Assembly (NCBI GenBank): GCA_930367215.1
Contig: OV884059.1
Span: 228,779,803 to 228,843,802, forward strand
From: Pollenia angustigena
Lineage: Eukaryota > Arthropoda > Insecta > Diptera > Polleniidae
DNA length: 64,000 nucleotides
Direction of reading: 5' to 3'
In this document: positions 1 to 10,545 of the stretch, piece by piece
How positions within the stretch are numbered: the stretch's first letter is position 1
How the letters are laid out: the number at the start of each line of letters is the position of its first letter
Notes under the pieces: model-generated
What the model was told of the DNA's origin: nothing
What the model saw: the letters and a program-made list of their open reading frames with translations, nothing else
Databases searched by the model: none
Translations under genes and position numbers: made by a program

Positions 1-475
1 ACAATTCTGGCGCAGACGCTCCAGTTTTGTTTTATTTTTTAGTTTTTGTTTTCATTCGATTTTCTCGATGTAAACAAAAAAAAAAGCTTTTCGTTTTTCA
101 TGGAATAAAAATGTAAAAAATCCGGCAGATGTCAAAAGCTTTTTTGTTTATAAACAAAACTATGGTATCAACCAGCGCTGCCATTTCGTCGGGTATGCCG
201 CTTGGCACATTTTGCAAAAATTAAGTAATAAATCAATTTTATTTAATAATTCTTTTCAAATTTGATATCTCGAATATATTAAGAGATATCAAGACCTAAC
301 ATTGCCTCATTTGAAGCAAATTTTCACTGTAAAGGTAAATATATATGTATATAAAATAAAATCTGTGATAATAATTTTAAGTTGTGCTTTACTGTTTTTT
401 GTTAAATGTTTTTGTGCAATTTAGTTTTATTAAAAATCTGATGTTTTAAATGTTAAATAATATATAATTTTTACG
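1..475. other. AT-rich sequence without recognisable feature
   Basis: No coding frame or paired termini were seen here. The stretch is AT-rich with homopolymer runs and ends where the inverted repeat of the next element begins. Confidence 0.5.
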
Positions 476-605
476 ACCCTTGAAAAAGTCATCAAAAAAG
501 TGACGAAATATCGGGTGAAATGTAATAAAATTGTTTTATTTACATCAACTTCATTAGGTCTTATTAGCTTAGAAATAAAAATAAACTGAAAATTAAAATT
601 ATTAT

Positions 606-2134
606 TATACCCTCCACCACAATTAGTTGTGAAGGTGGTATATTAAGTTTGTCATTCCGTGTGAAACTTTTTTATTATTCATCTCAGACCCCTTGAGTAA
701 TTCTAAAGGCAGAATTAGTCTTTACTTTCTGTTTCTGTTCCGTGCCGTTCTGTTTCGAAATTGTAATAGTTACTTTTTCTGTAGCAACTTATCAGCCATT
801 TATGACAAATTTATTAGTTTTGCACCGTCCATTGTTTCATTTCAGTCACTTTAATGCAAATAAATTTGAAGAAATTAAATGTTATGAATTCTTAAAATCA
901 AAAAATAGTTTATTTCAAAATAAATATGTATTTTTATTATTATTTATTTTGCTGTCACTTACAATAACTTAACAATTTTTTGATTTTAACAAACTGAACC
1001 GCAACAGAACAGAAAAACTAATCAATTTCACAGGTTTTTTAATAACAAAAACAAATCAGCTGATTCGTAACAGAACAGAAAGTAAATACTAACTGAGCCT
1101 TAAGTCGATTTAGCCATGTCCGTCTGTTAAAAAAAAACACGCTCACTTTCGAAAAATTCAAAGGAACTAAACAAACTGGGTGTCAAATTGCTTGTAGTTA
1201 TCCTAAGCAGTTTGGGATTGAAATTCAGTAAAATCCGTTTAGTAGGATCAGAGCTATGAATCAAAATGTGGAACCACCACCTAAAAAAAATTGATAATTT
1301 TGCTACAAAAACTACAATAAATGGTGGAATAATGCACAGACTGACAAAAGATTTTGCAAGAATTAGGCCTATTCAACTGGAAATCACGCTGTAAAATTTC
1401 GAGAAGATCGGTTCATAATTTACCCTAGGCCCCATATAAACCCTACTTCCGGAAAACAGTTAAGTACGCCTAAAACCGTAAAAAATAACGCTATCATAAC
1501 AAAATTTGGTACATCAAAGTTTTATAGGACAAGAAATAAAACTGTGTAATTTCGTGAAGATCGGTCCATAATTTACCCTAGGCCCCATATAAACCCCACT
1601 TCCGGAAAATTTCAGCTCATTTAAAGCCCACTCTGGTAAAATAATTAAATACGCGGTAAACTTTCTTCCAGTTTAGCTTCATATGGCCAGAAAAAATGTT
1701 ATGCAATTTTGTGATATACGGTCCATTATTTTCCTTAGATTCCATTTTAGCAGCCTTCTGAAATTCACTGCAAACGCTTAAACTAATTGCACCGCTGTAT
1801 TGAAATTTATGTTTTTTAATACCAGAAATCGTTCTGCAGAATTTGGGATGATTGGTTCAAAGCTTACCATGGCTTTTATATAACTTGTTCTCTTGAAAAT
1901 CATTTAAGTTCATCTTAAACTGATATTCTACTCAAGCTTTTTAAAATTGATTCTGATTGTCGGTCAATAATTTTATATAGGTCTAAACCGCAACAAATTT
2001 TAATGCAGATGTCTGTTTTTACAAAGATTGTAATAATAAATAGACATCATATAGATATTACTCCTTAAACATTCGAAGTGTCGGTGGAGGGTATCAAAGA
2101 TTCGGCACAGCCGAATATAGCACTCTAACTTGTT
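606..2134 (+). mobile_element. HINE (Helentron/DINE-TR1-like) copy 1
   Basis: The 5' end is TATACCCTCCACCACAATTA. The 3' end has the subterminal inverted match GGTGGAGGGTA (2084-2094), the hairpin ATTCGGCACAGCCGAAT (2100-2116) and the tail CTCTAACTTGTT. These are the hallmarks of Helentron-associated elements: subterminal inverted repeats plus a 3' hairpin. The centre carries copies of a roughly 150-bp unit containing ATTTCGTGAAGATCGGTCC and CCATATAAACCC. This copy is interrupted by a MITE at 707-1100, and its later central units are degenerate. Rolling-circle replication by a partner helicase is known for the superfamily; this copy encodes none. Confidence 0.75.
707..1100. mobile_element. 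MITE with TAA target duplication inside HINE copy 1
   Basis: The inverted ends are AGGCAGAATTAGT at the left and the complement of ACTAACTGAGCCT at the right, followed inwards by TTTACTTTCTGTT-type sequence on both sides. TAA flanks it at 704-706 and 1101-1103. HINE copy 3 at about 7890-7905 reads straight through this site (GTAATTCTAAGTCG), which confirms insertion with duplication of TAA. A 3-bp TWA duplication is typical of PIF/Harbinger. It shares its terminal motif with the MITE at 24169-24341. A frame at 742-972 lies inside and resembles no known protein. Confidence 0.8.
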
Positions 2135-2244
2135 GAATGTTATTTTTGTCAAGCTAATTTCTTCAATCTAAATAAAATTCAATTTTTAATTAGAATATTT
2201 TGTTCCCGACTTTTCGTCGATTGTTTGTCGACTTTTTCAAGGGA

Positions 2245-2811
2245 TTGTCTATTTAAAGATTATAAAAACAATAAAATTAGTACAGTAGACGCTCAGACGT
2301 TCGAACTCTCAGAAATTCGAATTTCCAGAAATTCGAATCAGTAATTTCATTACATTTCTAAAATTAGAATCCAAAATTCGAATTTCCGAGTGGTTTTTTT
2401 CTTTTTATTGTAAACACTAACATATTGACAATTTAGTTTAACCAAATGCTAAGTAAAAAGGGGAATCCCAAAAAGTTTTAAATGTACTCAGGATCATACA
2501 AATATAAAAAATAATTTTAATATTTAAATACATATTACTTTAAATATATCACACACAGCTCAAGTAATGGCAACAATATAACTCGCATTTATATTGTTCG
2601 TGTCTTCCTTTAAATTCATTGTTCTCTTAATTTGTTGTTGGATTCTTACTGAGCTACCTAAATAAGAGCGGAATCGTTTTTTGTATGTCAAAACTTCTCA
2701 TTTGCATACAATTTATACGAAACAAACCATTAGAATGCGAATTAGAAACCACCCGGCTGATAAATCTTATTTGACAGATCGCTATGTCGGTTTGTTTTAT
2801 TGAAATTGTAT
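2245..2811. other. No gene; possible lone transposon end near 2283
   Basis: CAGTAGACGCTCAGACG at about 2283, followed by several TTCGAAT-type repeats up to 2400, resembles the terminus of a pogo/Tc1-type element. No matching second end was found. The rest is AT-rich with no coding signal. Confidence 0.35.
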
Positions 2812-3053
2812 TTAAATAAAATTTTCATTTTTAAAAAACGCTTGCCGCTTTTGTTTAGGTTGTTCAGTTAGGCTTTCAATTGAGACCCTCTTTCTTTCTT
2901 TATTTTCATTGTCTAGAATTTTTACATCATCGATCCTAATTGTGTGACCAGTATGTAGGATGTGTTGTGCTGTTGTCTTTTTTCTCCGCATTATGTCCAT
3001 CTTGTGTTCTCCCATTCCTGTCTCCAGTGTACGTTTTGTTGTTCCTATACAAA
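2812..3053 (-). pseudogene. Penelope-like GIY-YIG endonuclease fragment
   Basis: The minus-strand frame begins with a CIGTTKRTLETGMGEHK stretch, then HILHTGHTI and DDVKILDNENKERKR...ESL. This order matches the C-terminal GIY-YIG nuclease of Penelope-like retroelements: YIG-x-T-R-L-x-x-R-x-x-EH, a TGH motif, then KIL..E...KR..ES. The first residue of the YIG-like triplet is Cys, and the expected Arg after LET is Gly, so it is probably inactive. Only the domain end survives; the upstream RT is absent. It abuts the LINE at 3345, so LINE insertion or deletion may have removed the rest. Calling it a Penelope element rather than another GIY-YIG protein is inference. Confidence 0.6.
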
Positions 3054-3344
3054 TTTATTCTAGATTACACTATTATACTTTGTATTAATACATGTAAAAA
3101 ACTCAAGTAATATGACAAAGTGTGATAGTGTGAATGCAATGTGTCACGCAAATGACAAGTATTAAGAAAAAAGTTAGACATCCCATACGACTTCATCGTT
3201 TTTTGAAAAATTTCTAAACAATAATACTTTTCATTGGATCAGCGTTGCATTTTATTTCATGTTTATACTTTGTGTGATGTTGTGAACACAAACTGTGATG
3301 TTACAATAGATTTTTTGACAGTCGCAACAAATATATATGTTCCT

Positions 3345-5095
3345 CTAACTCCCACTGGAGCATAGGGCGCCAATAACAGCTGTTCTCCATCTGACCCGGT
3401 TTTGAGTGATATACCTAAGTTCATTTCAAGACATACCCAGTTGGTTAATTTCGGATTCCGTTGAACGCCTTCATGTTGTGCATGGCCTGCCGCTTTCTGT
3501 ACCATCTTGTTGAAATGGGTTCCATCTAAGAGCTTGTTTAGATACATTAGTGTCATTTCGACGGAGGGTGTGTCCTATCCACTGCCACTTTCGTTTACGT
3601 ATCTCGGTTGCTACTTGTATTCGGTTTGTCTTTGATAGCAAACCTAGCCTTGTTTATTCTAGCGACTACATCGAGTTCGATTCCTCCATTTGCAGTAATC
3701 TGGCATCCTAGATAGCAAAATTGGTCACTTGTCTCAAATGTCTGGTTGTTGATGGTAATGGGAACTGTTGTTGCCCCGATACTTAGCGTTTTTGTTTTGG
3801 CTGCATTTATTTTTAGCCCTGTGTATTGCAGCTTTTCCTGAAGCTTTATAGCTGTTTGTCCAAGATCAATAAGTTTGTGTGAGAGTAAACAAATATCGTC
3901 TGCGTACGCCAGGTAGTTAAGGTAACGATTGTTGATTTGCCATTGTATTCCTTGTCTTTTATATTCAATACCATTGAGAACATCTTCCATAACCACAAGA
4001 AATAAAAGAGGTGACAATATGCAACCCTGGCGCACTCCACTTTTTACCATAAACGGGTCAGAAAGATTTCCCTTATGAAGGACAAAGCACCTGGCATGGT
4101 TATAGCTCTCTTTAATCAAAGTAATTATTTTTTCAGGTATATTTCTTCTTCGCAAGGTTAACCAAATACATTCTCGATTAATTGAATCGAACGCTTTTTC
4201 GAAATCTATAAATAGCAGATATAGTTTGGAATTGAACTCAACGCACTGCTCAATGATAATGCGTAATTAGTTAATATGGTCAGCGCAAGAGGAACCACTG
4301 CGGAAGCCGGCTTGACATGAGCTGATAGTTTGCTCTAAGTATTCTTTAATGCGGTTTAATATTATTTTTGCAACTATTTTGGCAACGGTTGGTAATACAG
4401 ATATACCCCTCCAGTTAGAACAATCTTTAAGATCTCCCTTTTTCGCGATTTTAACAACTATGCCATCCTTCATTTCTTCCGGAAATAATTCGGTTTCCCA
4501 TGCCTCAGTGATCAGTGGATGTAAAATTTCAGCTGAAAGTGCCGGATCACATTTGTATATTTCCGCTGGAATACCATCGATACCAGCTGCTTTTCCATTT
4601 GGCAGTTCTTTTATGGCGGTAATAGTTTCCGCTATATATAGCTATATATAGTATACTAGGAGGTGTTATTCTAATCCTCGTGTTTATAATTGGTGGTGTA
4701 TTAGTTAAAATGAGAGGCTCAAGAGTTGTATCTATGATACAGTTTACCACACTAGAGAAATGCTCTTTCAAACGTTGGAGTTGTTCGTGGTCGGTGTTGA
4801 GCAAATTTCCTCGCAGATCTCTCACAGGGTGTTCTGTTCGTAGCTCTCGGTCTGCTAGCTGCTTTGTGACCTTAAATACAGTAAGTGTGTCGCCAGCTCG
4901 TGCAGCCTTTTCAGCTTCTTCTGCCAAGTTGTCAATATGTTTACACTTATCTCTCCGCACCGCTCGCTTAACTGCTATGTGTAGATATCGGTAATTCGTT
5001 TCTAGGTTCATCTTTAGCTCCGAGTTATCCATTGATGCCAGTTTTTCCTTTAGCTCACGCCTTTCTGCAATAATAGCCCACGTTACATCGGACAT
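3345..5095 (-). pseudogene. LINE reverse transcriptase and C-terminal domain, broken
   Basis: The minus-strand protein shows the linker helices, then KKGDLKDCSNWRGISVLPTV, QAGFRSG, the motif A stretch FIDFEKAFDS (near 4180-4210), SGVRQGCILSPLLF (motif B) and YADD (near 3896-3907, motif C), then YLGCQITANGG. The catalytic Asp residues of motifs A and C are intact. Breaks are a frameshift in a TATATAGC repeat near 4640, a TAA near 4265 and a deletion of roughly 100 codons between NKARFA and KRKWQWIGHTLRR, with a frame change. The C-terminal part has a TGA where Trp is expected in two places. The natural stop is at about 3345. The encoded enzyme would copy LINE RNA at a nicked target; this copy cannot. 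Confidence 0.85.
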
Positions 5096-5365
5096 CCATT
5101 GTTGTCTTCCTTTGGGTGGAGGCCCGATTGTACGGTCAGCACAAGATTTTATTTGGTTTTTAATGAGGTCCCACTTAGAATTTACCGAGTTAAGTGACTC
5201 ATATTCCGAGCTATTTAATGCATCTCGCAGCTATGTGGTGAAGTCTTCTCTAACATTGGTGTTTTTTAGACGTTCAATGGCGTATCTTTTAGGCCGTAAG
5301 TTGCTTAATCTTTTTTGTATCGCAGCTGTGCAGAGGCGAATTTTTGCTACCACTAGGTAGTGGTC

Positions 5366-6091
5366 TCATGATTGACCTATGTCTGCTCCCCTGTTGCTGC
5401 GTACATCTAGGAGACATTTTCTATACCGATGGCTTATAGCACAGTGATCAATTTTATTTGCTGTATAGTGCATATCAGGGGACAACCAAGTTATTTTATG
5501 ACACAACTTATGATCAAATAGTATACCACCAATAAGAAGTTTTCTGCAATTACAGAAATCTATAAATCGTTCACCGTTATCGTTTCGAGTGCCAATTCCA
5601 TGTCTACCCATTATATGTTCCAATTATTCATTATTAGAGCCATCTTTGGCATTCATATCACCCATTATTAAAATAATATCACCACGTGGAACAGAGTCGT
5701 ATGTAATATTTAGCTGGTCATAAAACGAATTTTTAATAGCATCTTTGGCAGTTTCCGTTGGGGCATAGCACTGAATAATTGTAATATTTCTGTCAATAAG
5801 ACTTTTTCGAGAATTTTGTGTAAGCATATGCCCGACTCCGGATTCGTGGGTGGGACCGATTTCTTTTCCAGAGTACAGCATGTTTGTTTGGCCGGTGGGG
5901 GACGAAAATTCTCCTGAACCTTGTCATCGTACCTCACTTAATCCTAGTATTGCAAGGCCATATCTCGACATTTCGCGCTCCACTTGCAGGTATTTGGAGT
6001 TCATACCAGCGCTGATGTTATCGCTGTCCCTGAGGGTTCTAACGTTCCAGTATCCAATCAAAGTCCTTGTTCGATATGCAAAGGTCGTCAT
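5366..6091 (-). pseudogene. LINE apurinic-like endonuclease domain, broken
   Basis: Starting at the ATG at 6091 the minus strand reads IGYWNVRTL, then an ILGLSEVR segment, a TGA at 5924-5926 exactly where the conserved Trp of the RW-x-G-x-G motif should be, ITIIQCYAPT, IIMGDMNAKDGS-type sequence, a TAA at 5624-5626, GRHGIGTRNDNGERF, KITWLSPD and NKIDHCAIS. These are the ordered motifs of the exonuclease-endonuclease-phosphatase fold of LINE endonucleases (target-site nicking). All pieces are in one frame, so the damage is by nonsense changes rather than indels. The expected SDHH near the end reads with a stop between S and DHY at 5366-5368. Confidence 0.85.
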
Positions 6092-6556
6092 CAAAGGTTT
6101 CGGTTTTTCATTTAGAGGCTGTTTATTAGGCGATTCGTTAGCAAATTATATTTCGGAAAAGTGGGTTGCTGGCCCTCCTTTCTTAGATTGGTGATAGGGC
6201 TGCTATCTTCGTGTCCAATCCCACGATGCAGTCATGCTTCAGCAAATATTCATGTAATTTGCCTACTTGCCTAAGACGTTAAGATGTACTTTAACCATTC
6301 AGGCTACATGACTGGGCGCCTTCTCACTTTAGCTAGCTGATCTGAAAAGCCATTGCCCGGGACATACTTTGTCTAGGACCGGAATCACCGAGTTATTGGT
6401 GGTGTGTACAATTCGGTCATATGCGCATGAAATTTAATATGCTTGTACAAAATTGGGTCAGTTGATAACTGAAGGTCAATTGAAAAAATAATTAAACAAC
6501 TTTTTAAAAGTTTTTCTACGAGTTTAATATATTCAATTAATTAAATGTTATTAAAT

Positions 6557-7718
6557 AACAAGTTAGTGAGCTATATTCCGCTGTGCCGCTGGACGAAAGT
6601 TTACCGCAATATCCAGATCTGCTGTTTTAGGCGTATTTAATGATTTTACCAGAGTGGGCTTTATATGAAGCCTATAGTAAATTATCGACCAATCATCACG
6701 AAACTTATTAGTGTGATTTCTAGTCATTATTTAATTTTATTCTGATAGCATTATTTGGTACGCTTTTAGGCATACTAAACTGTTTTCCGGGAGTAGGGTT
6801 TATACTAGGCCTAGGGTAAATTATACACCGATCGTCACGAAATTTCACAGTGTCAGTGATAGTCCTATAAAACTGTGACGCACTAATTTCTATTATGATA
6901 GCATTGTTAATTACGGTTTTAGGCGTACTTAACTGTTTTCCGGGAGTAGGGTTTATATGGCGTTTATGGTAAATAATGGACGGATCTTCACGAAATTCCA
7001 CAGTGTCATTTCTTGTCCTTTAAAACTGTGACGTGCCAAAATTTGTTATGATAGCAATATTTATTACGGTTTTAGGCGTACTAAACTGTTTTTCGGGAAT
7101 AGGGTTTATATGGATCCTATGGTAAATTATGGACCGATCTTCACAAAATTTCACAGTGTCATTTCTAGTCCTTTAAAACTGTGACGTGCCAAAATTTGTT
7201 ATGATAGCATTATTAATTACGGTTTTAGGCGTACTAAATTCTCTTCCGGGAGTTGTGCTTATATGAGGCCTAGGGTAAATAATGGACGGATCTTCACGAA
7301 ATTTTTCAGCGTGATTTTCAGTCGAATAAAACAAACTTTTGCAAAATCGTGCATTATTCCACCATTTATGTTAGTTCTTGTAACAAAATTAGCAATTTTT
7401 TTAGGTGGTGGCTCCACATTTTTATTCAAAGCTCTGATACTACTGAGCCGATTTTGCTGGGTTTCAATCCCAAGCTGCTAAGAATAACTACAAGCAATTT
7501 GACACCAAGTTTGTTTATTTCGTTTTAGTTTTTCGAAAGTGAGCGTGTTTTCAACAGACGGACAGACAGACGGACATGGCTTAATCGACTTAGAATTACT
7601 CAAGGACCCAGAATATATATACTTTATGGGGTCTGAGATGAATAATAAAAAAGTGTCACACGCAATGACAAACTTAGTAATACCCTTTTCTCAACTTATT
7701 GTGGTGGAGGGTATAAAA
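6557..7718 (-). mobile_element. HINE copy 2
   Basis: This copy is in reverse orientation: the degraded hairpin end starts at 6557 (AACAAGTTAG) and the CCACC...TATAC 5' end is at 7718. Central units of about 150 bp recur, with TTAGGCATAC/TTAGGCGTAC at about 6770, 6920, 7072 and 7225. The GACGGACAGACAGACGGACA block near 7557-7577 and the ACTCAAGGACCCAGAATATA block are shared by all copies. The hairpin is mutated (TATTCCGCTGTGCCGCTGG). An open frame runs through two units on the minus strand (6720-7001). Confidence 0.75.
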
Positions 7719-7776
7719 ACTGTTTTGAGTTAAAATAAAGCTTACACAACTATTCATTATCTATCACTATTTCATT

Positions 7777-8817
7777 ATACCCACCACCACAATTAGTTGT
7801 GAAGAGGGTATATTAAGTTTGTCATTCCGTGTGAAACTTTTTTATTATTCATCTCAGACCCCATAAAGTATATATATTCTGGGTCCTTGAGTAATTCTAA
7901 GTCGATTTAGCCATGAAAAACGCTCACTTTCGAACAACTCAAAAGAAATAAACAAACTTGGTGCTAAATTGTTTGTAGTTATCCTAAGCAATTTGGGATT
8001 GAAATCCAGCAAAATCAGTTCAGTAGGACCAGAGCTATAAATCAAAATGTTAAAACCACCACCTAAAAAAATTTATAAATTTGTTACAAAAAAATGGTGA
8101 AACAAGGCACGGAATGATATAAGATTTTGCAAAAATTTGTTTTATTTGACTGGAAATCACGCTGTTAAATTTCGTGAAGATCCATCTATAATTTACCCTA
8201 AGCCCCATATAAACACTACTCCCGGAGAACAGTTTAGTACGCCTAAAACCGTAAAAAATAACGCTAGCGTAACAAAATTTGGTACGTCACAGTTTTTTAG
8301 GACTAGAAATAACAATGTGAAATTTCGTGAAGATCGGCCCATAACTTACCTTAGGACCCATATAAACCCTACTACCGGAAAACATAATGCAATCATAACA
8401 AATTTTGGCTCGTCACAGTTTTACAGGACTATAAATGATACTGTGAAATTTCGTGAAGATCGGTACATAATTTACCTTAGGCCCGATAGAAACCCTAATC
8501 CCGGAAAACAGTTTAGTACACCTAAAACCATAATTAATAATGCTATCATAACAAATTGGTACGTCACAGTTTTAAAGGACTGGAAATGACGCTGTGAAAT
8601 TTCGTGATGGTCGGTCCATAATTTACCCTAGGCCCCATATAAACCCTACTACCGGAAAACAGTTTAGTCGCCTAAAACCATAATTAATAACAAATCGTCA
8701 CATTTTAAGATAATAATAATAAATAGACATCTTACAGATATTACTTCGTAAACATTCGAACTGTCGGTGGAGATTATCAAAGATTCGGCACAGCCGAATA
8801 TAGCACTCTAACTTGTT
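7777..8817 (+). mobile_element. HINE copy 3, head to head with copy 2
   Basis: It starts with TATACCCACCACCACAATTA and ends with the hairpin ATTCGGCACAGCCGAAT and CTCTAACTTGTT at 8817. Four central units (about 150 bp each) run from 8160 to 8690. An open frame at 8137-8589 passes through three of them because the unit length is a multiple of three; each unit encodes a KFREDR..I.Y.R..IN...GK repeat. The 5' end lies 58 bp from the 5' end of copy 2, in opposite orientation. This copy gives the uninterrupted reference for the insertions at 707-1100 and 45602-49604. Confidence 0.8.
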
Positions 8818-9019
8818 ATAATTTTATAATTTTCTGTAAAAAAAAAATGTCCAGAAGTGGTTCTAATTTGTGAGATTCTTCTGCATTTGGTTTCTATTTT
8901 GTGTTTGCTTTAACAAATACTTTAACCTATTCGAAAGACATTAAAAATATTAGTGTAATAAATTGTATATGGGGCATAAAACAGGTTTGCATTATAACTT
9001 TTTATATTTTGTGCAATAA

Positions 9020-9233
9020 GTAAAACCGACTTTCAAGTTTGAATAGAAATCCACTCTCGCGACCCACGTTATTTTCATTAAAAAAAGTTTATCCAAATCC
9101 AAACATAAGTTATCGTTTTGCTAGAAAAAACATTTTTGTTCCGTGGGGTAAACCAGTAAGTGCCATTTCTTATCCCCTCTCTCCTAAAAACTCAAGACTT
9201 GACGAGTCAAACTTGACGTGTGTGAACCGGCAC
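9020..9233. mobile_element. TTCACAC-type MITE, TAA duplication
   Basis: The right end reads TTGACGTGTGTGAACCGGCAC. The left end is a worn version (GTAAAACCG...TTTCAAGTTTG). TAA is present on both sides (9017-9019, 9234-9236). It is a relative of the MITE at 24901-25165, sharing the CCCCTCTCTCCTAAAA...CTTGACGAGTCAAACTTGAC-type right half. It is non-coding. Confidence 0.6.
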
Positions 9234-9366
9234 TAACCACCCGAAGATTTGTCAAGTGTTCCCTTTTTTGCGAGTTTAATGCATATTTGCCCTTTTTTAT
9301 AAGTATGTACATAATTATGAATTTTTTATTGTTTTAGTGTAGTGTTTTATACAATTAAACGCCATT

Positions 9367-9745
9367 ACTTTATGGCGACATGAAATAAGTAAAAAAAAAA
9401 ATAAGTCCACAATTCGTGTGGCCTTATTTCATATGAAAAATGTCCCAAATTAACAAAAAATTAAATGAACATCAACGGAATGAAACTACGGCCCTAACGG
9501 AAATGAAATCCCAGTTTTTAAGGATTTAATTCATATGAAATAAGTCCCCAATTTCTAAAATAAAATAAGACCCAAATATAAAACTTATTGTTCAGTTTTG
9601 GTAATAAAAATGGTATAACAAACACCGACTTCACTAAAAAGCTTCTAAACTTGGCCTTGTGCGAAGCCGGTGTGTGTTGTACCATTTATACCTTAGAGGG
9701 GAAAATACCTGCTCAAAGGCCGGTTATGCATACAAATTTACGTTA
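9367..9745. repeat. Iterated AAATAAGTCCC motif and 82-bp-unit remnant
   Basis: Several degenerate copies of (CATATG)AAATAAGTCCCCAATT-type motifs occur between 9380 and 9580. They are followed by a stretch (GTATAACAAACACCGACTTC, CGAAGCCGG, AAAGGCCGG; about 9612-9740) that resembles the 82-bp GC-rich unit of the MULE-like element at 60520-61427. I infer a decayed relative of that class. No clean termini were found. Confidence 0.4.
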
Positions 9746-9821
9746 GCGATTCGATATTATAAAGTTTGGAACTTAGAGATTCTGATTTCTGTAATTCAAG
9801 TCGGGTAATATAAGGCGACCA

Positions 9822-10053
9822 GGGGCCTGATTCTGGCAGTCGTCATCGAGTAGTTTCTCGATTCGAAAGCAATTTAATATCTAAAAATTTCAGTCAATAC
9901 TGAACGAATCGGAACTATTTTTTCAGTATTGCAAAGCATTTATTTGAGTTTCACAATACTGAACAAATAATTTCGATTCGTTCAGTATCGACTCAAATAA
10001 AATAGCGTTCGAATCGAGAAATTACTCGATCACGACTGCCAGAATTAGGCCCC
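9822..10053. mobile_element. Foldback MITE with about 45-bp inverted repeats
   Basis: GGGGCCTGATTCTGGCAG (9822-9839) is matched in inverted orientation by CTGCCAGAATTAGGCCCC at the right end. Pairing continues inwards through the CGAGTAGTTTCTCGATTCGAA region. A second internal palindrome (CAATACTGAACGAATCG with CGATTCGTTCAGTATCG) lies inside. The element is non-coding and no target duplication is clear. Confidence 0.7.
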
Positions 10054-10545
10054 AGGTTTTGAAAATAAAAAAAGAGGACATAAGGAAAAAAAGTAAAAAA
10101 TTTATTTGACTTCAAGATTTTTTACATATTTTACAGACAAATTTATATTCCCATATTTATATATGTAAAGTAAATTAAAAAAAAAATAGCATATCGGCTT
10201 AATCTATGTTTAAAGTAAATTGATATTTTGATGCCGTGTGGTAGAGAGAGATATGCCTCGTCGACCAGCATTTAGTTTTTCTTCAATTTGAGTCTTGAAG
10301 TGTGTAAAATCAACTATATTATTGGTTTTCCTCTCAAGCAGCAAATACGAAAAATCAAAGGTTTTCCTGTAAAATTTACTTAAGTAAAATTAGTAAAAAA
10401 AAAATAACGAAACTTAAAAATTCATTGCACTTACTTAATCAAAATTTTAAACTGCAAGTGTACTACTACGTTTATACGTAGCCTATTCGCGAATAAAAAT
10501 TACATGCGATTATCTAACTTACTGTTTATATATAAATTTTCTTAA

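Larger units (their letters stand above)
477..2243. mobile_element. Outer inverted-repeat element hosting a HINE copy
   Basis: The sequence CCCTTGAAAAAGTC at 477-490 is repeated in inverted orientation at 2230-2243. The similarity continues imperfectly inwards for about 40 bp (GACGAAA and TCGGG are shared). Between the two ends lies the HINE copy at 606-2134. I infer a short non-autonomous DNA element into which the HINE inserted. No target duplication was identified and no superfamily can be assigned. Confidence 0.45.
3230..6420 (-). mobile_element. Decayed endonuclease-RT LINE, outer limits approximate
   Basis: A non-LTR retrotransposon lies on the minus strand with an endonuclease domain (about 5366-6091), an RT (about 3650-5095) and a C-terminal domain (3345-3594) in the usual order. 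The body is essentially one reading frame, broken by several stops, a frameshift near 4640 and an internal deletion near 3640. It belongs to the widespread arthropod group whose endonuclease is often annotated as craniofacial-development-protein-2-like. RTE-type affinity is likely but not certain. The ends were not resolved by a target duplication. Similar but separate fragments occur at 20870-21670, 30916-31560 and 56555-56756. Confidence 0.75.

Noticed and set aside
3345..6091. Stop-codon readthrough or alternative code in the LINE
   Set aside because: A frameshift and a large deletion occur in the same copy, so the stops are best explained by decay.
8137..8589. 150-codon open frame as a host gene
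   Set aside because: It lies in tandem HINE units and continues in frame only because the unit is a multiple of three; no start context or known domain. It is reported as a repeat feature instead.
6720..8690. CRISPR array
   Set aside because: Repeats are about 150 bp, contiguous, without spacers, and belong to a eukaryotic Helentron-like element.
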